This document shows, one piece after another, positions 7,282-16,335 of a stretch of DNA of 64,000 nucleotides. Numbering within the stretch: position 1 is the stretch's first letter; each line of letters begins with the position of its first letter. A program made the position numbers and the translations under genes. Source of the stretch: Ruegeria pomeroyi (GTDB taxonomy: Bacteria; Pseudomonadota; Alphaproteobacteria; Rhodobacterales; Rhodobacteraceae). Below the pieces are notes generated by a model that was given only the letters and a program-made list of their open reading frames with translations, made no database searches and was not told the origin of the DNA. The stretch lies in assembly GCF_021405525.1 (NCBI RefSeq), contig NZ_JAGQAG010000001.1:1302001-1366000 (forward strand), in the 5' to 3' direction.

Positions 7282-10191
7282 TCAGGCCCCCTTTTCCGAG
7301 TCTATGGTCTTTCCCTGTTCGGCCATCTTCTGCTTGGTCTCCTCGACGAACTGGCGCAGCGCCTCGCGCGCGGGGTTGATATCCATCGGGAATTCCTGGG
7401 TCATCCCCGGCTGCCATGCAAAGCGCGACAGGCTTTCCAGCGTCAGCATCACCGCGCCCAGCACCGCCAGGAACACGCCGGTATCGAACAGCATCGCGGT
7501 GGCCCATTCGAACTCTTCCAGCGGCGGCCAGTGCAGATAGCCGAAATCGCTGGTCAGGAAGGGCATGTCGTTGAACCAGGCGCCCAGACCGGTGGCCGCC
7601 GCGATCAGCACGCCCCAGCCGATAGTGGCATGGTAATAGAACCGTTGCCGCTCGGCCGCCCAAGTGAAACCGCTGGCCATGTATTGCATCAAGAAGGCGA
7701 TGGCGACCACCAGACCGGCGATGAAACCGCCGCCCGGCTGGTTGTGACCCCGGAAGAAGATATAGGCCCCCACCATCAGAGCGATGGGCATCATCACGCG
7801 CGTCACCACCACCATCATCAGCGGATGCGCGTCGCCCGATTGCGGCCAGTGCGGCTTGCGATTGAGCAGATAGGCGCGCACCTTGGTGGCCAGCACGCTT
7901 TCGGTCAGGGCAAAGATCACCAGCGCGGCAATACCCAGCACGATGATCTCGCCAAAGGTATCAAAGCCCCGGAAATCCACCAGGATCACGTTCACCACAT
8001 TGGTGCCGCCGCCGCCCTTGTAGGAATTGGCCAGGTGGAACTCGGAAATCGTCGGAAAGGCGAAATCGCGCAGCATCAGCGCATAGATCAGTCCGCCTGC
8101 GCCGATCCCCGCGACGATCGAGATCGCCGCATCGCGCAGCTTGCGCCCATTGGTGCTGTCCACCGGCGTTTCCGTCGGCATGAAGTTCAGCGAGAGCAGC
8201 AGCAGGATCATCGTCACCACCTCGACCGAGATCTGGGTCAGCGCCAGGTCGGGGGCCGAGAGATAGTTGAACGCCATCGACACGATCAGGCCGACGACCC
8301 CGATCAGCACCAGCGACAGCAGGCGATTGCGGTGGAACCACATGATAGCCAGCGTCGCGCCCACCAGGCATACCCAGCCGATGATCGGCAGGATCGGTGC
8401 GGGGAGCGGCACACGGGTCGGTGCCCCCATGCTGCCCGAGGCATAGGCGTAATAGCCGATGCCCACGGTAAAGGCGACCATGATGGCGGCATAGCGGCTG
8501 ATGACACCGTTGTGCAGCCCGTCGGTTACAAGGCGCGACAGCGTGGTCAGCGCCTCGATCACCGCATCAAAGATGACCTTTGCCTCGGGCCGGGGCAGGG
8601 CGTTCCAGAACCGCTCCAGATGCCGGTGCAGCGCAAGCAGCAGCAGACCGCCCAGAACCGCCACGATGGACATGTAGAGCGCGGGCGTGAACCCATGCCA
8701 GAGCTTGAGCTTGAAATAGGGCAACTCGCCTCCGATCACCGCCCCGGCTGCGGCCTTGACCAGCGGTCCCGCCACGGTGGCCGAGTTCAGGCCGATGATC
8801 ACCACCAGCACCACCAGCAGGGCGGGCGACAGCCACAGGCCCGGACCGGGATCATGCGGGTTCTGCGGATAGCTCTCGCGCTCGGGCCCCAGGAACACAT
8901 GCGCGATATAGCGAAAGGAATAGGCCGCCGAGAACAGCGCCGCGAAAACCGCCAGCGCAGGCACCACCACATGACTGTCCAGCCAGACGATGTGGAACGT
9001 CTCTTCCAGCATCATCTCCTTGCTGAGGAATCCGTTGAGCGGCGGAATGCCGGCCATCGACAGGGCCGCGATCAGCGCGATGCCAAAGGTTATGGGCATC
9101 AGCCGGCGCAAACCGCCGAGCAGCTTGATGTCGCGGGTGCCGGTCTCGTGGTCGATGATCCCGGCGCTCATGAAAAGGGCGGCCTTGAACGTGGCGTGGT
9201 TGATGATGTGAAACACCGCCGCCACCGCCGCGACCTTGGTGCCAAAGCCCAGCAGCATGGTGATCAGCCCCAGATGGCTGACCGTGGAAAACGCGAGCAG
9301 CGCCTTGAGATCGTCCTTGAACAGCGCGATGACCGCGCCCACCACCATCGTTACCAGACCGGTGGTGGCCACGATATAGAACCACTCGGGCGTGCCCGCC
9401 AGCACCGGCCACATGCGCGCCATCAGGAACAGCCCCGCCTTCACCATGGTTGCCGAGTGCAGATAGGCCGATACCGGCGTCGGCGCCGCCATCGCGTGCG
9501 GCAGCCAGAAATGGAACGGGAACTGCGCCGATTTGGTAAAACAGCCCAACAGGATCAGGATCAGCGCCGGCAGATAGAGCGGCGAGGCCTGGATCGCCTC
9601 CTTGTGTTGCAGGATCACGCTCAGGTCATAGGACCCGGCGATATGGCCCAGGATCAACATGCCCGCGATCATCGCCAGCCCGCCCGACCCGGTTACCGCG
9701 AGCGCCATGCGCGCGCCCTGTCGGCCTTCGGGCAGGTGTTTCCAATAGCCGATCAGCAGGAAGGAACTGAGCGAGGTCAGCTCCCAGAACACCAGCAAAA
9801 GCAGGATGTTGTCGGACAGGACGATGCCCACCATCGCGCCTTGGAAGAGCAGCAGATAGGTATAGAACTGCCCCATCGGGTCATGCCGCGACAGATAGAA
9901 CCGGGCATAGAGGATGATCAGCATGCCGATCCCCAGGATCAGCGTTGCAAACAGGAATCCCAGACCGTCCAGCATGAAATTGGCGTTCAGACCCAGACCG
10001 GGCAGCCAGTCAAACCTTGCCGTAACCACCCCGCCCGACAGCACGGTCGGGGCATGGATCATCAGACCGGTAAAGGCCAGAAAGCTGGTCAGTCCCGCCG
10101 CCGAGGCCGAGGCGTTGCGTCCCGCCCGGATCAACAGGGCAGGGAAGATTGCCCCGAGAAAGGGAAGGGCGGCGATGAGGAAGAGGGACAC
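7282..10191 (-). CDS. phaAB: Mrp/Pha antiporter fused subunits A and B
   Basis: 969 residues from a GTG with GCGGAG about 10 bp upstream. The first 500 residues are a Proton_antipo_M transporter (NuoL-like): VFWELTSLSSFLLIGYW near 134-150 and CFTKSAQFPFHFWLPHAM near 217-234 hold the conserved Glu and Lys. A MrpA-specific C-terminal helical domain follows, then an MnhB domain of about 140 residues recognised by VVVTRVMMPIALMVGAY and FRGHNQPGGGFIAG. The A-B fusion and six-cistron order define group-2 Mrp operons such as rhizobial pha. It is the first gene of the operon and catalyses Na+ or K+ exchange for protons; the cation cannot be told from sequence. Confidence 0.95.
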   Translation of the reverse strand: MSLFLIAALPFLGAIFPALLIRAGRNASASAAGLTSFLAFTGLMIHAPTVLSGGVVTARFDWLPGLGLNANFMLDGLGFLFATLILGIGMLIILYARFYLSRHDPMGQFYTYLLLFQGAMVGIVLSDNILLLLVFWELTSLSSFLLIGYWKHLPEGRQGARMALAVTGSGGLAMIAGMLILGHIAGSYDLSVILQHKEAIQASPLYLPALILILLGCFTKSAQFPFHFWLPHAMAAPTPVSAYLHSATMVKAGLFLMARMWPVLAGTPEWFYIVATTGLVTMVVGAVIALFKDDLKALLAFSTVSHLGLITMLLGFGTKVAAVAAVFHIINHATFKAALFMSAGIIDHETGTRDIKLLGGLRRLMPITFGIALIAALSMAGIPPLNGFLSKEMMLEETFHIVWLDSHVVVPALAVFAALFSAAYSFRYIAHVFLGPERESYPQNPHDPGPGLWLSPALLVVLVVIIGLNSATVAGPLVKAAAGAVIGGELPYFKLKLWHGFTPALYMSIVAVLGGLLLLALHRHLERFWNALPRPEAKVIFDAVIEALTTLSRLVTDGLHNGVISRYAAIMVAFTVGIGYYAYASGSMGAPTRVPLPAPILPIIGWVCLVGATLAIMWFHRNRLLSLVLIGVVGLIVSMAFNYLSAPDLALTQISVEVVTMILLLLSLNFMPTETPVDSTNGRKLRDAAISIVAGIGAGGLIYALMLRDFAFPTISEFHLANSYKGGGGTNVVNVILVDFRGFDTFGEIIVLGIAALVIFALTESVLATKVRAYLLNRKPHWPQSGDAHPLMMVVVTRVMMPIALMVGAYIFFRGHNQPGGGFIAGLVVAIAFLMQYMASGFTWAAERQRFYYHATIGWGVLIAAATGLGAWFNDMPFLTSDFGYLHWPPLEEFEWATAMLFDTGVFLAVLGAVMLTLESLSRFAWQPGMTQEFPMDINPAREALRQFVEETKQKMAEQGKTIDSEKGA

Positions 10192-10412
10192 CGTCGATTA
10201 CTCCGCTGCTGGTTATTCTTGTTTCCGCTTTGCAGCGATAATTTATGTCCTTGGCCGGTATTGCAAGGATGCAAAGCCCGAAGTTTCGGCGCGACAGAAT
10301 GTTTCATGTATTCCGGACTGACGTTTTCTTGATCATTCAGGTGCCAATCCAGGCGCGCGGCAGGGGCCCGTCCGTGTTAGAAACAGGCGAATTCGACAGA
10401 AAGGACGCTGCT

Positions 10413-10895
10413 TTGACCGCATCCACCATGCTTGCCCACCGGGTCGGTCGCCGGGCCGTACTGGTACTGGGCGCTGCGGCCCTGGCCGGATTTGCCGTTC
10501 GGGAATACCTGCTGACGCCCGAGGATTTCGCCGGTGGCGCCCTGAGCGTGGAAGAGGCGCATGCGCGGGCCGCCTCGGGTAAGGTATTGCTGGTCGATAT
10601 CCGCCGTCCCGATGAATGGGCCTCGACAGGGATCGGGGCCGGGGCACAGCCGCTCGACATGCGGCGCGAGGATTTCGTGGCGGCGCTTGATGAACTGGCG
10701 GGTGGAGATCGGGGGCGACCGATTGCCCTTATCTGCGCGCGCGGGGTGCGCTCGGCGCGGCTGGCCAACCGGTTGGCGCAGGCCGGATTCACCGGCATCA
10801 TCGACGTGCCCGAGGGGATGCTGGGCTCGCGCGCGGGGCCGGGCTGGCTGCGCGCTGGACTGCCGGTCGTGGCCCATGCCGAGGCACTGGAATGA
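10413..10895 (+). CDS. Exported rhodanese-like sulfurtransferase
   Basis: 160 residues. A TTG start at 10413 is chosen because GAAAGGA lies about 8 bp upstream; an earlier in-frame ATG at 10245 would add 56 residues with no domain. The N-terminus has a twin-arginine-like GRR followed by the hydrophobic run VLVLGAAALAGF, so it is probably exported or membrane anchored. The rhodanese domain (about 40-150) shows LLVDIRRPDEW and the active-site loop LICARGVRSARLA with one Cys. Divergent from the Mrp operon; it overlaps the following esterase by 4 bp (ATGA). Substrate unknown. Confidence 0.82.
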   Translation: MTASTMLAHRVGRRAVLVLGAAALAGFAVREYLLTPEDFAGGALSVEEAHARAASGKVLLVDIRRPDEWASTGIGAGAQPLDMRREDFVAALDELAGGDRGRPIALICARGVRSARLANRLAQAGFTGIIDVPEGMLGSRAGPGWLRAGLPVVAHAEALE

Positions 10896-11710
10896 GGCGC
10901 GCGGCTGTTCTGGCGCTGCTGGCCGGTTTCTGGGGGCAGGGGGCGCTGGCAGGCTGTGCAGGCGACGCCGCCCCCTGCGAGACCTCAGACGGCACCTATC
11001 ACATCGCCTTGCCCGAGGTTGAGAACCCGCCGGTTCTGATCTTCTTGCACGGTCATGGCGGCGAGGGCGCGGCGACCCTGCGCAATGCGCGGCTGGTGGC
11101 GCCCTTGCTGGCGCGTGGCTGGGCTGTGATCGCGCCTGATGGCCAGTCCCGCGCGCCGGGTCGCCCGCGCAGCTGGACCTTCTTTCCCGGATGGGAGGGA
11201 CGGGACGAGACCGCCTTTCTGGCCCAGGTACTGGCCGATGCCAGCGCGCGCTTCGGGCTCGATGCCGAGCGGGCGGTGCTGGGCGGGTTTTCGGCGGGCG
11301 CCTTCATGGTGACCTATCTGGCCTGCGCCACGCCCGGGGCCTATCGGGCCTATGTGCCGGTCTCGGGCGGGTTCTGGCGACCCCAGCCCGACAGCTGTGC
11401 CGGTCCGGTGCACCTGTTCCAGACCCATGGCTGGGCCGATCCGGTCGTGCCGCTCGAAGGGCGTTTCCTGGGCGGTGGCCGGTTCCAGCAGGGTGATATC
11501 TTTGCCGGGCTGGAACTGTGGCGCCAGACCAATGGTTGCGTCGAGCACAAGCCGGACGGCTTTGATCAGACGGGCACCTTTCTGCGCCGCCGCTGGCAGG
11601 GTTGCAGCGGTGGCTCGCTGGAATTCGCGCTGTTTCCCGGCGGCCATACGGTGCCCGACGGCTGGGCCGACATGATGGCCGACTGGGTCGAGGCGCTGCC
11701 CGCGCCCTGA
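10892..11710 (+). CDS. Exported alpha/beta-hydrolase esterase, polyhydroxybutyrate depolymerase-like (LpqC family)
   Basis: 272 residues with a signal peptide (MRRAAVLALLAGFWG then an Ala-rich cleavage site near 20). The hydrolase fold has the oxyanion segment FLHGHGGEGA (51-60), nucleophile Ser134 in GGFSAGAF, a likely acid in HGWADPVVP and His in GGHTVPDGW near the C-terminus. The family includes feruloyl and polyhydroxybutyrate esterases; several Cys pairs agree with a periplasmic location. No starch-binding or PHB-binding domain is seen, so the substrate is open. Coupled to the rhodanese gene upstream. Confidence 0.8.
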   Translation: MRRAAVLALLAGFWGQGALAGCAGDAAPCETSDGTYHIALPEVENPPVLIFLHGHGGEGAATLRNARLVAPLLARGWAVIAPDGQSRAPGRPRSWTFFPGWEGRDETAFLAQVLADASARFGLDAERAVLGGFSAGAFMVTYLACATPGAYRAYVPVSGGFWRPQPDSCAGPVHLFQTHGWADPVVPLEGRFLGGGRFQQGDIFAGLELWRQTNGCVEHKPDGFDQTGTFLRRRWQGCSGGSLEFALFPGGHTVPDGWADMMADWVEALPAP

Positions 11711-11714
11711 CCCG

Positions 11715-13586
11715 TCACTCGGCCGGATGGGCGCGGCTGCCGCGTTCCAGGAGCGTTTTCAGCTCGGTGCGGTAAACGTGGGCACGGCGGGTGATCGCGG
11801 GTTCGCGGAACTCTTCGCGCATGCCGATCAGGCGCCGCGCGGTGCCCGCCGTCACGCCCGACAGCGCCGAAAGCGGCACCGCCAGCGCCAGGCTGAGCGC
11901 GATGGGTGCCAGCCAGACCGAGACCAGACCCAGCGCGATGCCGGTACCCAGCGCCAAGCCGCTCAGCGTTTCCAGCGCATGGCATTTGACCAGCGTGGCC
12001 AGCCCATAAGTGCCGCCGTCGCGGGCCTGCGGTGACCAGCCCTTCTGGATGCCCAGAAAGGTGCGAAACACCGCGATCATCTGCTGTACCATCAGGATCG
12101 GCGCATAGAGGATAGACAGCACCACCTCGGAGACGAAGGACAGCAGGAAGCGGCCCGCGCCGCCGAAATCCGAGTAATGCGCGCCACTCAGCGGCAGCGC
12201 CACGACGCCCAGAAGTTTGGGCAAGAGCAGCATCGCATACATCACCACGATGATCAGCACATGCCGGCCCTCGGTCATCTCGGGCCATTGCGGGAACAGG
12301 GGGTTGTCCGGGCTGAAATAATGCAGCACCGATCCGTCCTGCCCATGCCCGATCAGTGCCCACATCACCAACAGAGCAAACCAGATCGGCGACATCAGAT
12401 AGCCTATGGCGCCATGGAACATGTGGAACCGCGAGACCGAGCGAAAGCCGCGCGCACTCAGCAGGTTCAGGTGTTGCAGATTGCCCTGGCACCAGCGGCG
12501 GTCGCGCAGCACGTGGTCGATCAGGGTAGGCGGGGTTTCCTCGTAGGAACCCCGGATACGCGGCAGGAAGCGCACCGACCAGCCGGCCCGACGCAACAGT
12601 CCGGCCTCGACGAAATCGTGGCTCATGATCAGCTTTTCCCGCCCCGAAAGCGAGCGCAGCTTGGGCAGGCCCGCGCAATTGGCGAATGCGGCGGTGCGGA
12701 TGATCGCGTTATGGCCCCAATAGTTGCCTTCCTGCCCGCACCAGCGGGCCATGCCCTCGGCAAAGGCGGCGCCATAGACGCCATTGGCGAATTGCTGCAT
12801 CCGGGCAAAAACCGATTGCGCGCCAATCAGTTGCGGAAAGCTCTGGATCAGCCCGGCGCCGGGGTCACGCGCCAGCGCGTCGGTCAGCCGGACGATGGCG
12901 CGACCGGTCATCAGGCTGTCGGCATCCAGCACCAGCATCGCGTCCCAGTCGGCGCCCCAACCGGCGACCCAATCGGCGATATTGCCCACCTTGCGGTCGG
13001 TGTTTTCCACCCGGCGCCGATAGTAGAGCGCCAGATCCGGCGCCAGCGTGGTGCGCAGAGCCTCGACACTGGCCTGTTCCTGCGCGGCAATGGCGTCGTC
13101 GCGGGTGTCGGACAGGATGAACATGGCGTATTGATGCTGGCCGCCGCGCGCCTTGAGTTCTTCCAGCATGGTGCGGGCATTGCCCAGGACATACCAGGGC
13201 ACTTCGTTATAGACCGGCATCAGCAACGCCACCTTCAGCGGCCCGGCCCGGCCCGCGCGTGCCCGGGCGGGTTGGCGCGATAGCGACAGCATGCCCAGAA
13301 GGACGGTGCTGACCGCAAAGGCGATCCAGAAGAAGTTGAACGAGATCAGAGCCAGCAGCACCAGCTCGATTACCGAGATGCCGCTGTCCGAGAACCAGTC
13401 GCCCATCAGCCAGACCAGAGCCAGCGTCGCCGCCATGGCGGGCGAGAAGGCCAGCACCCGCCACAGTGCCACGTCCTGCGGCGCGGTGTCCGATGGGGCC
13501 TGCGCGTCGCGGAACCCGGCGCTGAAGTCCTGCGCGCGCATGTCGAGCGGCGCGCGGGGCGGCATGATATGGAGATCGTCGCGCAT
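11715..13586 (-). CDS. opgH: Glucans biosynthesis glucosyltransferase H
   Basis: 623 residues from the ATG at 13586, which overlaps the opgG stop as TGATG; a GTG 12 bp upstream is the alternative. OpgH (MdoH) is the inner-membrane GT2 enzyme that polymerises and exports the beta-1,2-glucan backbone of osmoregulated periplasmic glucans. Two N-terminal helices precede the catalytic domain with LMPVYNE, LVLDADSLMTG (DAD at 221-223), the acceptor-site EAGLLRRAGW and the RRWCQGN form of the QxxRW motif. Several helices follow. It is shorter than E. coli OpgH (847 residues), as usual in alphaproteobacteria. Confidence 0.94.
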   Translation of the reverse strand: MRDDLHIMPPRAPLDMRAQDFSAGFRDAQAPSDTAPQDVALWRVLAFSPAMAATLALVWLMGDWFSDSGISVIELVLLALISFNFFWIAFAVSTVLLGMLSLSRQPARARAGRAGPLKVALLMPVYNEVPWYVLGNARTMLEELKARGGQHQYAMFILSDTRDDAIAAQEQASVEALRTTLAPDLALYYRRRVENTDRKVGNIADWVAGWGADWDAMLVLDADSLMTGRAIVRLTDALARDPGAGLIQSFPQLIGAQSVFARMQQFANGVYGAAFAEGMARWCGQEGNYWGHNAIIRTAAFANCAGLPKLRSLSGREKLIMSHDFVEAGLLRRAGWSVRFLPRIRGSYEETPPTLIDHVLRDRRWCQGNLQHLNLLSARGFRSVSRFHMFHGAIGYLMSPIWFALLVMWALIGHGQDGSVLHYFSPDNPLFPQWPEMTEGRHVLIIVVMYAMLLLPKLLGVVALPLSGAHYSDFGGAGRFLLSFVSEVVLSILYAPILMVQQMIAVFRTFLGIQKGWSPQARDGGTYGLATLVKCHALETLSGLALGTGIALGLVSVWLAPIALSLALAVPLSALSGVTAGTARRLIGMREEFREPAITRRAHVYRTELKTLLERGSRAHPAE

Positions 13587-15085
13587 CACGCGGTCCACCT
13601 GTAAAGCCAGACTTCGGAGGCCGGTTCCTTGTCGTGACGCAGCTGGGCGCGCAATTCGACCAGCGGGACCTCGCCGGGAACAAAGGAAAACGCCAGTCGC
13701 ATGCCGCCTGTGTCGGGGTTGCGTTGCAGGACCGGCGGGGCGATCTGGGCATGGGGCGATTGCACGATCGGTTCCAGCGTATCGGCATCGTCGAACAGCG
13801 GGCTGGCTTCAAAGTCGATGACGACCAGCCGCCCCTCGCCAAAGGTCTTTTCGCCCATGGCGGTGCGGATCACCCGCGGCAGCGGCGTGCGGTGCGGTTC
13901 CTCGCCCCAGGTCAGGCGATAGGCCAGCGACACCTCGCTGCCAGCGGCATAGGGGGTCGCGGGGCGCCAATAGGCGACGATATTGTCATAGATCTCCTGA
14001 TCGGCGGGGATCTCGACCAGGGTCACCGCGCCCTTGCCCCAGTCGCCATGCGGTTTGACCCACAGGCCGGGGCGGCGGTGGTAATGCGCCTCGAGATCGG
14101 CAAAATCGGCAAAGTCGCGTGCCCGCTGCATCAGGCCGAAACCACGCGGGTTCTCGTCGACAAACGACGAGATCTGCAAGTCGCGCGGATTGGCCAGCGG
14201 CCGCCAGATCACCTCGCCCGCGCCATTGCGGATCATCAAACCGTTGCTGTCATGCACGGCAGGGCGGAAATCGTCGAACCGGGTGCGGTCGGTGGCGTCG
14301 TAAAGGAACATCGAGGTGAGCGGGCCGAGGCCCACATGGTCCACGTCCTCGCGGGCAAACAGCGTCGCCTCGACCTCCATCACGGTATCCTCGCCGGCGG
14401 TGACCTCGAACCGGTAGGCGCCGGTGACCGAGGGGCTGTCCATCAGCGCATGCACGACCATGGTGCGTTGACCCGGTTCAGGGCGTTCCAGCCAGAAGCG
14501 GATGAAATCGGGAAATTCCTCGCCCATCGGATCGCCGGTCTTGAGCGCGAGACCGCGCGCCGACAGGCCATAGGCCTCGCCCAGGCCGATGGCCCGGAAA
14601 TAGCTGGCCCCCTGAAAGACACAGAATTCATCGGTCTCACCGGGGCGGTGCATCTCGGTACGCAGACGCAGGCCCGAGAAGCCCAGTGCCTCGTCGGCAG
14701 GCAGCGGCGGCACCTCGGGGCCGGTGTCGAACATGTCCATCTCGAAGGCGACCGGGCGGGTCATACCGCTCTCGACCGCCTCGACCTGAACGGCGCGCGG
14801 AAAATAGAGACCGGGCGCGAAGAAATCGACGCTGAACGGGGTCTCGGTCCCGGCCCAGAGCCCGTGGTCGATGCGGAACCGGATCGAGCGGTATTGCTCA
14901 TAGGTCAGCGCCTGCCATGGCTCGGGCACGCTGGGGCGCGGCGCGTAGGCGCGCGATGCCAGATCGCGCGCCATGGCGGTCACCATCGCGCGCTCGAAAG
15001 GCTCGGCAGGTGCAGCGGCAAAGGCGCGCGGCACCAGCGCCAGAGACGAGACAGAGGCCAGAAAGAAACGGCGAGACAGCATCAT
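13586..15085 (-). CDS. opgG: Periplasmic glucans biosynthesis protein G
   Basis: 499 residues. The start codon (ATGATG at 15085) overlaps the opgC stop. An N-terminal SRRFFLAS and hydrophobic region ending AFAAAP make a twin-arginine signal peptide, as in OpgG/OpgD proteins. The mature protein matches OpgG throughout, for instance YRSIRF, FDMFDTGPE-like segments, LNGLMIRNG-like DSNGLMIRNG, RAR DFADFEDL-type stretch and the C-terminal VVIDFEAS. OpgG is thought to form or act on the beta-1,6 branches of the glucan in the periplasm. Middle gene of opgC-opgG-opgH. Confidence 0.94.
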   Translation of the reverse strand: MMLSRRFFLASVSSLALVPRAFAAAPAEPFERAMVTAMARDLASRAYAPRPSVPEPWQALTYEQYRSIRFRIDHGLWAGTETPFSVDFFAPGLYFPRAVQVEAVESGMTRPVAFEMDMFDTGPEVPPLPADEALGFSGLRLRTEMHRPGETDEFCVFQGASYFRAIGLGEAYGLSARGLALKTGDPMGEEFPDFIRFWLERPEPGQRTMVVHALMDSPSVTGAYRFEVTAGEDTVMEVEATLFAREDVDHVGLGPLTSMFLYDATDRTRFDDFRPAVHDSNGLMIRNGAGEVIWRPLANPRDLQISSFVDENPRGFGLMQRARDFADFADLEAHYHRRPGLWVKPHGDWGKGAVTLVEIPADQEIYDNIVAYWRPATPYAAGSEVSLAYRLTWGEEPHRTPLPRVIRTAMGEKTFGEGRLVVIDFEASPLFDDADTLEPIVQSPHAQIAPPVLQRNPDTGGMRLAFSFVPGEVPLVELRAQLRHDKEPASEVWLYRWTA

Positions 15086-16308
15086 GTGCGGGATTTCCAG
15101 GGATGCGATTTGAACCAGGCGGCGCCATAGGCAACCGCTGCAATCAGGGCGAAGCCGAACAGGTTGACGGCAAGAACGGTGGCGGGGTCGCGCCCGCCCA
15201 GATCCAGCAGCACACCAAGGAGGCGGGCCGCGGCCATCGAGAAGACGAAGACCGCCAGCGATTGCTGACCGACCTTGAGGATGACGTTCAGAACGATCTG
15301 CCAGAGACGCGCCAGCCCGCCAGTTCCCTGCGGCAGCAACCGCGCGCCCTTGTCGCCTGCCACGACCCATCCCAGATAGGCCAGCGACAGGAAATGCACA
15401 TAGCGCAGCAGCGCGAAATCGGTCTTGTCGCGCAGCTCTCCGGTCACTTTCCAGGTCTCGCGGATCGGCTCGCTGACGGTGGAGTTCCAGGCATCGACCC
15501 ACAAAAACACCTTCCACGAGCCGAACGGGGCCGACAGCACCACGAACAGCGCCGCCGCCCAGATCAGTGCCTTGTGGACGGGCGGCGCCGGGATCCAGCC
15601 CCGCATGAAGGCAAAGCCGGTAAAGAACAGCAACTGCCAGCCGAACGGGTTGAAGAACCATTGCCGCTCGGACCAGGGTTCCGCCGGCAGCGCCAGCGCA
15701 CCTGTCTGGGCCACCGCCCAGATCAGCACCGAGGCCAGCGCCATCGCCCAGAACCCAACCTGTCTGAGTCCCATCATCAGCGGCATCATTGCCAGAACCA
15801 CCAGATACATCGGCAGAATGTCGAAGTAGTTGGGGACGTAGGTGAGCGTAAACAAGCCCACGATCTGCGGCATCGGATCGCCAAAGAAATGCTGAAGGTT
15901 CAGCCCGTCTACATAGCTCTTTTCAAACAGTCCCGAGAGGTCCAGCGCCGCCATGCACATGGCGGTGAAGAAGAACAGGCCGATATGTGCCCAATAGACC
16001 TGCCAGACCCGGAACGCGATGCGGGCGGTGCCCATCCACCAGCCCCGTTTCAGAAAGGCGCCGCCAAAGGCGATGGCCGACGCCATGCCCGAGCAGAAGA
16101 CAAAGATCTCGGTTGCGTCGGAAAAGCCGAACCGCGCCGGGATCCAGCCGGCCCAGGGGTTGAAGGGGATATGCGCCACCAGGATGATGAACATCGCGAT
16201 ACCGCGAAAGAAATCCAGCCGCAGATCGCGGGTTCTGGCAGCCGTGGCCGCAGCGCGGGGCGCCGCGGCTGTGGGGGCGAAATCAGAGGCGGGCGAAATC
16301 GTCGCCAT
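15082..16308 (-). CDS. opgC: OpgC-type acyltransferase for periplasmic glucans
   Basis: 408 residues with about ten membrane helices. Start at the ATG 16308, which has AAGGA-rich sequence upstream; a GTG at 16332 is possible. OpgC proteins of alphaproteobacteria add succinyl groups to periplasmic glucans from the cytoplasmic membrane. Typical are RDLRLDFFRGIAMFIILVAH near 26-45, FSDATEIFVFCSGMASA near 59-75 and YVPNYFDILPMYLVV further on. First of the three opg genes, 27 bp after the TPR gene stop. Confidence 0.9.
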   Translation of the reverse strand: MATISPASDFAPTAAAPRAAATAARTRDLRLDFFRGIAMFIILVAHIPFNPWAGWIPARFGFSDATEIFVFCSGMASAIAFGGAFLKRGWWMGTARIAFRVWQVYWAHIGLFFFTAMCMAALDLSGLFEKSYVDGLNLQHFFGDPMPQIVGLFTLTYVPNYFDILPMYLVVLAMMPLMMGLRQVGFWAMALASVLIWAVAQTGALALPAEPWSERQWFFNPFGWQLLFFTGFAFMRGWIPAPPVHKALIWAAALFVVLSAPFGSWKVFLWVDAWNSTVSEPIRETWKVTGELRDKTDFALLRYVHFLSLAYLGWVVAGDKGARLLPQGTGGLARLWQIVLNVILKVGQQSLAVFVFSMAAARLLGVLLDLGGRDPATVLAVNLFGFALIAAVAYGAAWFKSHPWKSRT

Positions 16309-16335
16309 ACGTCCTTGGTCCTTCTGTGTCACTCG

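Noticed and set aside
7207-10332. Open frame of about 1041 codons on the plus strand opposite phaAB
   Set aside because: It is the antisense of a well-recognised antiporter gene, is rich in Gln, His and Arg, and shows no domain; such frames arise from GC-rich codon bias.
10245-10412. Earlier ATG for the rhodanese gene
   Set aside because: It would add 56 residues of no known fold ahead of a twin-arginine-like signal; the TTG at 10413 has a proper ribosome site.
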